Source: Cellulomonas gilvus ATCC 13127 (GTDB lineage Bacteria > Actinomycetota > Actinomycetes > Actinomycetales > Cellulomonadaceae). From it: 64,000 nt of DNA. Shown in pieces: positions 54,530-62,260 of the stretch (positions are counted from its first letter, which is position 1; the number at the start of each line of letters is the position of its first letter). The position numbers were made by a program, and so were the translations under genes. Location: the NCBI RefSeq assembly GCF_000218545.1, contig NC_015671.1:2418001-2482000 (forward strand), in the 5' to 3' direction. The notes beneath the pieces were generated by a model. The model was not told where the DNA came from. It searched no databases and saw only the letters and a list, made by a program, of their open reading frames with translations.

Positions 54530-55293
54530 CGGACGCGAGCACGACCGCCGCGGACGGCTCCGGACGCGTGGACGCGGTCGTCGTCGTCGCGATGGACGTC
54601 GAGGCCGAGCCGTTCGTCGCGCTGGCCGAGTCCGCCGGTGCCGCGCGCGACGTCGCCGGCGCGACGTGGCGCCGGCTGCGGCTCGCCGGACGCGACGTGC
54701 TGCTGGTGCGCTCGGGCGTCGGCCTGGTCAACGCCGCGTCGTCCGCGGCGCTCGCGCTCGCGGTGCACCCGCCCACGGTCCTCGTCAGCGCGGGGAGTGC
54801 GGGCGGTCTGGGTGTGGGCGTGCGCGTCGGGGACGTGGTGGTCGGCACAGAGCACGTCTACACCGGCGCGGACGCCCGCGCGTTCGGCTACGCGCTCGGT
54901 CAGGTGCCGGGCATGCCCGCGACCTACGCGGGCGACCCCACCCTGCACGCCGACGCGCTGGCCGCCGCTGCCGCGCTCGGTCCCTGGGCCGGCGCACCGC
55001 ACGACGTGCGGGTGCTGCCCGGTGCGATCGTCGCGGGCGACGTGTTCGTCGACGCCGAGCGCGTGGGTCCCGTCCGTGAGGCGTTCCCTGCCGCGCTCGC
55101 GACGGACATGGAGACCACGGCGCTCGCGCAGACCGCGTTCCGCGCGGGGGTGCCGTTCCTGTCCGTGCGCGGCATCAGCGACCTGTGCAGCCCGATGGAG
55201 GCCGGCGAGTTCGCGACGCACGTGGACGACGCGGCGGACAGGTCCGCCGCGGTGGTCGCCGCGCTGCTCGCGTCGGCCCGTCTGCTGGCCTGA
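54526..55293 (+). CDS. 5'-methylthioadenosine/S-adenosylhomocysteine nucleosidase-type protein
   Basis: A 255-residue purine nucleosidase: [74 protein letters not shown] (catalytic acid region METTA) and VRGISDLCS. It would release adenine from S-adenosylhomocysteine, giving the substrate of LuxS; coupling with luxS supports the Pfs role over a futalosine hydrolase role. The start is GTG 54526 (GTGA overlap). Confidence 0.92.
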   Translation: MTDASTTAADGSGRVDAVVVVAMDVEAEPFVALAESAGAARDVAGATWRRLRLAGRDVLLVRSGVGLVNAASSAALALAVHPPTVLVSAGSAGGLGVGVRVGDVVVGTEHVYTGADARAFGYALGQVPGMPATYAGDPTLHADALAAAAALGPWAGAPHDVRVLPGAIVAGDVFVDAERVGPVREAFPAALATDMETTALAQTAFRAGVPFLSVRGISDLCSPMEAGEFATHVDDAADRSAAVVAALLASARLLA

Positions 55294-55310
55294 CCACCGC
55301 TGCGGTCCCG

Positions 55311-55339
55311 GGGGCCGGCAGCACCAGGCTGCCGACCCC
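55311..55339. terminator. hairpin between luxS-pfs and convergent membrane protein
   Basis: GGGG plus CGGCAG pairs with CTGCCG plus CCCC, with one internal mismatch and a 7-nt loop, 18 bases after the nucleosidase stop and 12 bases beyond the convergent gene's stop. Confidence 0.7.
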
Positions 55340-55350
55340 CGGCGACGGGG

Positions 55351-57435
55351 TCAGCGCCGCCGCGCGAGTGCGGCGTCGATCTCCGGGTCGCCCAGACGCC
55401 CGAGCCACTCCACGAGGTCCGGGTACGTCGACGGGTTCGACGCGAGGTGGACCCGCAGCTCGGGTGCCTGGGCCGCGATCGCGGCCAGCACGTCGAGGCT
55501 CGTGGCCGGGTCCTGCGCCTGCTCCGCCGTGAACGGGTGCGCGGGTGCGGGCGCCTGCTCGACCGGAGCCGGTGCGGGCGCCGGAGCCTGCTCGACCGGA
55601 GCCGGTGCGGGCGCCGGAGCCTGCTCGACCGGCGCGGGTGCCTGCTCGGCCGGCGCGGGCGCCTGGTGCTTGGTCAGGATGTCCACCGGTGCGGCGTCGG
55701 GCGCCGGTGCCACCGGCTGGGCTGCCGCGTGCTCGGGCGCGACCGGTGCCGGTGCGACGGGAGCCGGCGCCGCCTGCGGGTAGCCCTGCTGCTGCGGGTA
55801 GCCCTGCTGCGGGTAGCCCTGCTGCGGGTAGCCCGCCTGCTGCTGGGCCTCGCCCTGCCACGCGGGCCGGGGCGCACGGGGCACCGCGTGCGCCGTGAAC
55901 CAGCTCCGCACGCTCGCGGGTGCGAGCAGCGCCGTGGCGATGAGCGCGGGCAGGCCGAACGCGATCAGCAGCAGCTCGAAGCCGACGGGCCACCACGAGT
56001 CGTGGTGCGACGCGGTGAGGATCACGGCCGTGAGGCCGAACGCCGCGACCACACCCGTGATGCCGAGCGCGGTCGCGCGCGCGGACGCCGGGTTCCCGAC
56101 GAACATGGTGCGAGCGACCACGGAGCCCACCGCGGCGATCGCGAGCAGGATCACCATGACGACGACCCACACGATGCTGTCGCCGGTGTAGTCGAGGTAC
56201 GGCTGCACGCCGATCAGGCGGAACGTCTGCACCACCGCGTAGCCACCGGCGACCACCGCGAGCGCGAGCCAGCCGAGCGACGCGACGCCGAACCACTCAC
56301 GTTCGGGGGCGTCGGGGGCAGGAGCGGCGAGGAACCGGCGCGTCACCGCGGTGAGCGCGAGCACGCCCGCTGCGGGCAGGAGCACGAGAGCGGCGGTCCC
56401 GGAGCCGACGGACAGCGCGGCGTGGAAGTCCGAACCCGCGGACTCGCGGTTGATCGGGCCGAAGAAGACGAAGAGGAACACCGCGGTGCCGGCGAACGCC
56501 ACCAGCACCCACCGCCACTCGAGCGAACGGCGCAGCGCCGTGCCGAGCGCGGGCCCGGCCGCCATGACGGCGACCAGGAGCGTCGAGGCGATCGAGGCCA
56601 GGAGCGCCGCCCAGCCCCGGTCCTGCCCCAGCGTGCCGTCCGAGTCGACCAGGATCGAGACCAGGCCGAGCAGCTGCAGGACGGCCGCGCCGCCGACGAC
56701 GCCCAGCAGCGCCGTGCGCACCCACCGGCCGAGCTGGTCGGCGGTGTGCGCGGTGCCGACCTCGGCAGCGCGCGGCGAGGCCGCGAGCAGCGCCCCGGCG
56801 AAGCCGAGCGCGACGGCCGGCCCGAGACCACCGGTGCCCTCGACCGCGTCGCCGTCGAACGCGAACACGACGTCGAGCAGCGCGTAGATGCCGACGAGCA
56901 GCGCGAACGGCACGTTGGCCAGCGCGCGCACGGTCATCACGGTCGTGTTGCTCCACGTGTGCGGCAGCGCACCGGCGCGCGCGAGGTAGAACAGCCCGAG
57001 CGACAGCATCGACACGATCGAGACGAGCACGACCTCGATCCGCCCGGTCGCGGAGTGCTGCAGGTCCCACCCGTGACCGAGGGCGACCGCGAGCAGCAGC
57101 AGCGCGACGACGTCGGTGACGTAGTCCCGCACGGGGACCCCCTGGAACGGGCTCGGCGGCCGGGGCGCCGTGGCGGCCGCGGACGGCTGCGCACCGGGCG
57201 CGGGCGCCTGGGCGTACCCGGGCTGCGGGTAGGCGCCCTGCGGGTACTGGGCCTGGGGATACGGGCCCTGCGGGTACTGGGCCTGGGGCGGCTGTGCCGG
57301 CGGGTACGGGGCTTGGGGCTGCTGGGCCGGCGGGTACGGGGCCTGCGCGTACGCCGCATCCGGACCCGGTGCCGGGGCGGGGTCCGGCGGTGCGTGCTCC
57401 ACCGGCGGGTTCGTGCCCTCGTCAGACGTGCTCAT
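55351..57435 (-). CDS. large Pro/Gln-rich polytopic membrane protein with C-terminal helical repeat
   Basis: A 694-residue protein. Residues 1-95 are a Pro/Gln/Tyr-rich tail (PQAQYPQGPYPQAQYPQG). About 105-500 hold around twelve transmembrane helices with no recognised catalytic motif. About 515-640 is a second low-complexity region (GYPQQGYPQQ and VEQAPAPAPAP repeats). The last 50 residues (ATSLDVLAAIAAQAPELRVHLASNPSTYPDLVEWLGRLGDPEIDAALARRR) resemble a variant leucine-rich repeat seen at the ends of other actinobacterial membrane proteins. Function unknown. ATG 57435 was chosen for GACGAGG just upstream. Confidence 0.82.
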   Translation of the reverse strand: MSTSDEGTNPPVEHAPPDPAPAPGPDAAYAQAPYPPAQQPQAPYPPAQPPQAQYPQGPYPQAQYPQGAYPQPGYAQAPAPGAQPSAAATAPRPPSPFQGVPVRDYVTDVVALLLLAVALGHGWDLQHSATGRIEVVLVSIVSMLSLGLFYLARAGALPHTWSNTTVMTVRALANVPFALLVGIYALLDVVFAFDGDAVEGTGGLGPAVALGFAGALLAASPRAAEVGTAHTADQLGRWVRTALLGVVGGAAVLQLLGLVSILVDSDGTLGQDRGWAALLASIASTLLVAVMAAGPALGTALRRSLEWRWVLVAFAGTAVFLFVFFGPINRESAGSDFHAALSVGSGTAALVLLPAAGVLALTAVTRRFLAAPAPDAPEREWFGVASLGWLALAVVAGGYAVVQTFRLIGVQPYLDYTGDSIVWVVVMVILLAIAAVGSVVARTMFVGNPASARATALGITGVVAAFGLTAVILTASHHDSWWPVGFELLLIAFGLPALIATALLAPASVRSWFTAHAVPRAPRPAWQGEAQQQAGYPQQGYPQQGYPQQQGYPQAAPAPVAPAPVAPEHAAAQPVAPAPDAAPVDILTKHQAPAPAEQAPAPVEQAPAPAPAPVEQAPAPAPAPVEQAPAPAHPFTAEQAQDPATSLDVLAAIAAQAPELRVHLASNPSTYPDLVEWLGRLGDPEIDAALARRR
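55555..55653 (-). repeat. 33-bp in-frame tandem repeat
   Basis: Units start at 55555, 55588 and 55621 (the last diverging), encoding VEQAPAPAPAP. The first two copies are identical at DNA level, indicating recent slippage. Confidence 0.8.
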
Positions 57436-57570
57436 CCTCGTCGTGCCCTTCCTCGACCGCGTCACGTCACCCGTCCCGGGCGACGAGGCCCGACTGTATC
57501 GGGCACATGCCGGTGACGTGCCGATTCGCCCGGGCCGGTGGACGGACGCACGGCTGCCGGCGCGCCGAGG

Positions 57571-58686
57571 CTAGACCCGCTCGAGCAGCACGGCCACCTC
57601 GTAGTGCGTCGTCTGGGGGAACATGTCGAACACGCGCGCCTCGCGCACGGCCAGCGAGGGCATCGCGGCGAGGTCGCGCGCGAGCGAGACGGCGTTGCAC
57701 GACGAGTAGACGACCCGGTCCACCGGCGCACGCTCGAGCCACGCGGCCAGCGCGGGGCCGATGCCGCGCCGCGGCGGGTTGACCACCACGAGGTCGGGCG
57801 CGGCCGGCTGCGCGAGCGCCCACGCGGTCGCGTCCGCCGCGACGAACGTCGCGGGCCGGCCCAGCTGCGCCGCGCTGGTGCGGGCGCTCTGCACGGCCTC
57901 GGGGCTGGTCTCCACCCCCACCACGTCGCGCGCGGGCAGGTGCAGCGCGAAGCCGCCCACCCCGCAGTACAGGTCCCACACGCTCGTCGGCGCCGCGGCG
58001 GCGACCCACTGCGCGGCCTGCGCGTACAGCGCGGCCGTCACCGCGGTGTTCGTCTGGAAGAAGCTGCGCGGCCGCAGGTGCAGCGGGACGCCGCCGACGT
58101 CCATCGTCAGGGTCTGCCGCTCGGTCAGCGGGATCTCGAGGTCGCCCTCGAGCACCGCCCGGTGCTCGGGCAGGATGTTCGCCGAGACGACGGCCAACCG
58201 GGGCAGCTCCGCGAGGAGCGCCGGCAGGTGCTTGCGGATCCGGGTCACGGCCTCCTGCGAGCGCAGCACGAAGCGCAGCATGAGCGCACCGTCCTCGGCC
58301 TGCGTGACGAGGACGTGCTTGAGCTCGCCGCGGCGTGCGGGCACGTCGTACGGCTCGATCGCGGCCCGCGTCACGAACCGCTGGACCACGGGCAGCACCG
58401 CGCGCAGGCCGTCCGGGTACAGGCCGCAGCCCTGCAGGTCGACGCCGTGGCCCGCGGCGTCGAGGATGCCGAGCGTCGGGTGCTCGCGCGTACCGGCGAC
58501 CACCATCTTGGCCTTGTTGCGGAAGCCCGACTCGGCGCTCGCGACCGGCGGCAGCCAGTGCGCACCGGTGTGGTCCGCGAGCAGCTCACGCGCGTGCGCG
58601 GCCTTGGCCGCGAGCTGCTCGTCGTACGGGCGGCCCATCCAGCCGCAGGACCGGCACGCTCCCGCGTCGAAGTAGGAGCACTGCAC
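57571..58686 (-). CDS. rlmC: 23S rRNA (uracil-C5)-methyltransferase RlmC-type
   Basis: A 371-residue SAM-dependent enzyme of the TrmA/RumB family, the length and motif order of E. coli RlmC, which makes m5U747. The N-terminal Fe-S cysteines are MQCSYFDAGACRSCGWMG with a fourth in DLQGCGLYPDG. FRNKAKMVVAG, FFQTNTAVTAALY, WDLYCGVGGFALHL (SAM site), VVNPPRRGIG and YSSCNAVSLARD (nucleophilic Cys) follow. GTG 58686 was chosen because it begins the Fe-S motif and a TACCCT box lies 6 nt upstream. Confidence 0.93.
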   Translation of the reverse strand: MQCSYFDAGACRSCGWMGRPYDEQLAAKAAHARELLADHTGAHWLPPVASAESGFRNKAKMVVAGTREHPTLGILDAAGHGVDLQGCGLYPDGLRAVLPVVQRFVTRAAIEPYDVPARRGELKHVLVTQAEDGALMLRFVLRSQEAVTRIRKHLPALLAELPRLAVVSANILPEHRAVLEGDLEIPLTERQTLTMDVGGVPLHLRPRSFFQTNTAVTAALYAQAAQWVAAAAPTSVWDLYCGVGGFALHLPARDVVGVETSPEAVQSARTSAAQLGRPATFVAADATAWALAQPAAPDLVVVNPPRRGIGPALAAWLERAPVDRVVYSSCNAVSLARDLAAMPSLAVREARVFDMFPQTTHYEVAVLLERV

Positions 58687-58692
58687 GTCCAC

Positions 58693-58698
58693 AGGGTA
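58693..58698 (-). promoter_or_regulatory. -10 box of rlmC
   Basis: TACCCT on the minus strand, 6 nt before GTG 58686. It belongs to a divergent leaderless promoter pair with recC. Confidence 0.65.
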
Positions 58699-58734
58699 CG
58701 GCGCGCACCCCGGACGCCTGTCGCAGCCGGTGGC

Positions 58735-58740
58735 TAGGGT
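58735..58740 (+). promoter_or_regulatory. -10 box of recC
   Basis: TAGGGT, 7 nt before GTG 58748; leaderless spacing. Only 61 bases separate the recC and rlmC start codons. Confidence 0.6.
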
Positions 58741-58747
58741 GCGGGAC

Positions 58748-61700
58748 GTGGAGGAGACGGCGGACGACGGCGAACGTGCGCGGGCGGCGCAGCGCACCGA
58801 CCCGCGGCCCGCCGGTCTGCACGTGCACGTCGCCGAACGCGCGGACGCCCTGGTCGAGGCGCTGGCGGCCGAGCTCGCCGCACCGCCCGACGACCCGTTC
58901 GCCGAGGACCTCGTCGCGGTGCCGACGCGCGGCGTCGAGCGGTGGGTCGCGCAGCGGCTCGCGCACCGGCTCGGGGTCGGGGCGGCACCCGGCGCGGGCG
59001 ACGGCGTGTGCGCGCACGTGCGGTTCGCGTCACCCGCGCGCGTGGTGGCCCAGGTGCTCGCGGGCGTCACCGGCGTCGAGCGGGAGCAGGACCCGTGGCG
59101 CGCGGAGAGCGTCGTGTGGGACGTGCTGGAGATCCTGGACGAGCGCGCGGGTGAGCCGTGGCTCGCGACCGTGGCCCGGCACGTCGGCGCCGTCCCGGGC
59201 GCGGGCTCGCGGGACGGCGACGACGACGAGGTGCGTGCGGGCCGCAGGTTCCACCTGGCGCAGCGCCTGGCCCACCTGCTCACCGCGTACGACGCGCGGC
59301 GCCCGGCGCTGGTGCGGTCGTGGACCGCGGGCGGCGACGACGACGGCACGGGTCAGCCACTCGCGCCGGACCTCGCGTGGCAGCCCGTGCTGTGGCGCGC
59401 GCTCGTGGACCGGCTCGGGCCGCCACCCGCGGTGCGCCTCGAGGACGCCGCCGCGCGGCTGGTGGCGGACCCGGGCCTGGTGGACCTGCCGCCGCGGCTG
59501 CACGTGTTCGGCCCCACCGCGCTGCCGGCCGGGCACCTGCGCGTCCTGTCCGCGCTCGCGCACGCGCGCGACGTGCACCTGTGGCTGCCGCAGCCGTCGC
59601 TCGCGCTGTGGTCGGCGGTCGGGCCGGTCGTCGGTGACGTCCGTCGCCGGGAGCTCCCGGCGCCCGCGCGCCACCCGCTGCTGCGCTCGATGGCCACCGA
59701 CGCGACCGAGCTCGCCGCCCGGGTGGGCGCGCTCGCGGCCCACATCACGCACGTCCCCGCCCCGCCGCCGCGCGCGACCGTGCTCGGTGCGCTGCAGGCG
59801 CGCGTGCGCGCCGACACCCCGGCCGACGGTGCGCGCCCCGCCGACGACCGCGTCCCCGTCGCACCGGGCGACCGGTCCGTCCAGGTGCACGCGTGCCACG
59901 GCCGCTCGCGGCAGGTCGAGGTGCTCCGGGACGTCGTGGTCGGTCTGCTCGCCGACGACCCGACGCTCGAGCCGCGCGACGTGCTGGTGATGTGCCCGGA
60001 CGTGGAGGCGTTCGCACCGCTGGTCCACGCCGTCCTCGGGCCCGCGCCCGACGTCGCAGGCGACCAGGACGTGCCGGACCATCCGGGTCGCACGCTCCGC
60101 GTGCGGATCGCGGACCGCTCCCCCGCGCGCACGAACCCCGTGCTCGCGGTGCTCGAGACGCTGCTGGGCCTGGCCGACTCGCGCGTGACGGCGTCGGCCG
60201 TGGTGGACCTGGCGGGCGCGGCTCCCGTGCGCCGCCGCTTCGCGTTCGACGACGACGCGCTCGACCGGCTGCGTGCGTGGGCGCTCGAGTCGGGCGTGCA
60301 TTGGGGTGAGGACGTCGGACGCCGCGCACGGTTCCGCCTGGGCGCAGTCGCGCAGGGCACGTGGTCGGCGGCGCTCGACCGGCTGCTGCTCGGCGTGACG
60401 ATGGCGGAGCAGGACGCGCGGTTCGTGGGTGCCGTGCTCCCGATCGACGACGTCGGGTCCTCGGACGTCGCGCTGGTCGGACGCGTGGCCGAGATGCTGG
60501 ACCGCCTGGCCGCGGTGCTCGCGGACCTGACGGGCGCGCATCCCGCGGCGTACTGGTGCGATGTGCTGGACCGCGCGCTGACGCTGCTCACCGCGGTCGA
60601 GCCCGCCCACCGCTGGCAGGAGCTCGAGGCGGCGCAGGTGCTGACCGCCGTCCGGACGCAGAGCGCGGGTCGCGAGACGCTGCTGCGGCTGCCCGATGTC
60701 GTGGCGCTCGTGCGACCCCGGCTCGCGGGCCGGCCCACGCGTGCGGGGTTCCGCACGGGTGCGCTCACGGTGTGCTCGATGGCTCCCATGCGTGCCGTGC
60801 CGCACCGCGTCGTCGTGCTCCTGGGCATGGACGACGGCGCGTTCCCGCGCGCCGGGCGCCGTGACGGCGACGACGTGCTGGCGCGCGACCCGATGGTCGG
60901 CGAGCACGACCGGCGCCAGGAGGACCGGCAGCTGTTCCTCGACGCGGTCATGGCCGCGACCGACCACCTGGTGGTGCTGCACACGGGCGCGGACGAGCGC
61001 ACGGGCGCACGCCGTCCGCCGTGCGTGCCGGTCGGCGAGCTGCTCGATGCGGTCGACGACGCGGTCACGCTGCCCGGCGGGGCGCGCGGCGCCCTCGTGG
61101 TCGAGCACCCGCTGCAACCCGTGGACCCGCGGGTGTTCACCCCCGGCGCACTGGGCCGGCCCGGGCCGTTCGGCTTCGACGCGCTCGACCTCACGGCGGC
61201 CCGCACCGCGGCAGGCCCACGCGAACCCGCCGGGCCGCTCGTCACCGAGCCGCTCCCGCCCGACGACGGCTCCGCGCCCGACCACGACCTCGACGACCTG
61301 ATCGCCGTGCTCCAGCACCCTCCGCGGGCGTTCGTCGTGCAGCGCCTGGGTGCGCGGCTCCCCCGGGACACGCCCCAGCTCGACGACCGCATGCCGTTGG
61401 CGCCGGACGCCCTGACGCGCTGGGGCGTGGGCGACCGCCTGCTCAGCGCGGCGCTCGACGGTGCGGACCTCGCGGACGTGGCCGCGGCCGAACGACGCCG
61501 CGGGCACCTGCCGCCGCGTGACCTGGGCGCCGCGGCGCTCGACGAGATCGTCGCGCAGGCGCGCGCGATCCTCGAGACCGCACGCCCGCTGCTCGCGGCC
61601 CCGCACGAGTCCCGCGACGTGCGGATCGCGCTGGCCGGCGGCGAGGTGACGGGCACCGTGCGGGGCGTGCGGGGTCACCGGCTGGTCAACGTCGTGTACT

Positions 61701-62260
61701 CGCGGCTCGCCCCGAAGCACCTGATCGCGACGTGGGTCCAGCTGCTGGCGCTCTCGGCCGGCACGGTGCCGCCACCCGCGGCCGGGCCGGGGAGCGCCGC
61801 GGAACGGGTCCGCGTGGCCCTGACGATCGGCCGAGGGGCCGGCGACGCCGCCGTGAGCGTGCTGCGGGCACCCGAGCCCGAGCACGCCGCTGAGCTGCTC
61901 ACCGACCTGCTCGCGGTCCACGACGAGGCGCTGCAGGCCCCGGTCCCGCTGCTCACCCGCACCAGCCACGCGTACGCGGCCGCACGCTGGGAGCGCGGTT
62001 CGACGCGCGAGGCCACCCAGGCCGCGCGCCGCGCGCTGGGCTCGCTCGACGACGCGGAGAGCGGCCGCGGCGGGTTCGAGCGGGTCGACCCGTATCACGT
62101 CCTGGCCTGGGGCGACGGCTTCGAGCTCGACGACCTCCTCGGGGAGCCGACACCGCTGGACCGTGCGCTCCGGCCCGACGAGCCCACGCGGTTCGGCGCG
62201 CTCGCGTCACGCGTCTGGCGCGCGCTGCTGGAGCACGAGCGGTACGAGGAGGCACCGTGA
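58748..62260 (+). CDS. recC: exodeoxyribonuclease V subunit gamma (RecC)
   Basis: A protein of about 1170 residues, the inactive-helicase subunit of RecBCD that recognises Chi. Segments LHVHVAERADALVEALAAELA, LVAVPTRGVERWVAQRLAHRLG, VLVMCPDVEAFAPLVHAVLG, CSMAPMRAVPHRVVVLLGMDDGAFPR and HPPRAFVVQRLGARLP match RecC. The start is placed at GTG 58748; in-frame GTGs at 58739 and 58730 are possible but lie in or before the -10 box. The stop overlaps recB (GTGA). Confidence 0.93.
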   Translation: MEETADDGERARAAQRTDPRPAGLHVHVAERADALVEALAAELAAPPDDPFAEDLVAVPTRGVERWVAQRLAHRLGVGAAPGAGDGVCAHVRFASPARVVAQVLAGVTGVEREQDPWRAESVVWDVLEILDERAGEPWLATVARHVGAVPGAGSRDGDDDEVRAGRRFHLAQRLAHLLTAYDARRPALVRSWTAGGDDDGTGQPLAPDLAWQPVLWRALVDRLGPPPAVRLEDAAARLVADPGLVDLPPRLHVFGPTALPAGHLRVLSALAHARDVHLWLPQPSLALWSAVGPVVGDVRRRELPAPARHPLLRSMATDATELAARVGALAAHITHVPAPPPRATVLGALQARVRADTPADGARPADDRVPVAPGDRSVQVHACHGRSRQVEVLRDVVVGLLADDPTLEPRDVLVMCPDVEAFAPLVHAVLGPAPDVAGDQDVPDHPGRTLRVRIADRSPARTNPVLAVLETLLGLADSRVTASAVVDLAGAAPVRRRFAFDDDALDRLRAWALESGVHWGEDVGRRARFRLGAVAQGTWSAALDRLLLGVTMAEQDARFVGAVLPIDDVGSSDVALVGRVAEMLDRLAAVLADLTGAHPAAYWCDVLDRALTLLTAVEPAHRWQELEAAQVLTAVRTQSAGRETLLRLPDVVALVRPRLAGRPTRAGFRTGALTVCSMAPMRAVPHRVVVLLGMDDGAFPRAGRRDGDDVLARDPMVGEHDRRQEDRQLFLDAVMAATDHLVVLHTGADERTGARRPPCVPVGELLDAVDDAVTLPGGARGALVVEHPLQPVDPRVFTPGALGRPGPFGFDALDLTAARTAAGPREPAGPLVTEPLPPDDGSAPDHDLDDLIAVLQHPPRAFVVQRLGARLPRDTPQLDDRMPLAPDALTRWGVGDRLLSAALDGADLADVAAAERRRGHLPPRDLGAAALDEIVAQARAILETARPLLAAPHESRDVRIALAGGEVTGTVRGVRGHRLVNVVYSRLAPKHLIATWVQLLALSAGTVPPPAAGPGSAAERVRVALTIGRGAGDAAVSVLRAPEPEHAAELLTDLLAVHDEALQAPVPLLTRTSHAYAAARWERGSTREATQAARRALGSLDDAESGRGGFERVDPYHVLAWGDGFELDDLLGEPTPLDRALRPDEPTRFGALASRVWRALLEHERYEEAP

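Noticed and set aside
59030..62098. A 1022-codon open frame on the minus strand opposite recC
   Set aside because: Shadow of recC caused by high GC at third codon positions; no motif and no ribosome-binding site.
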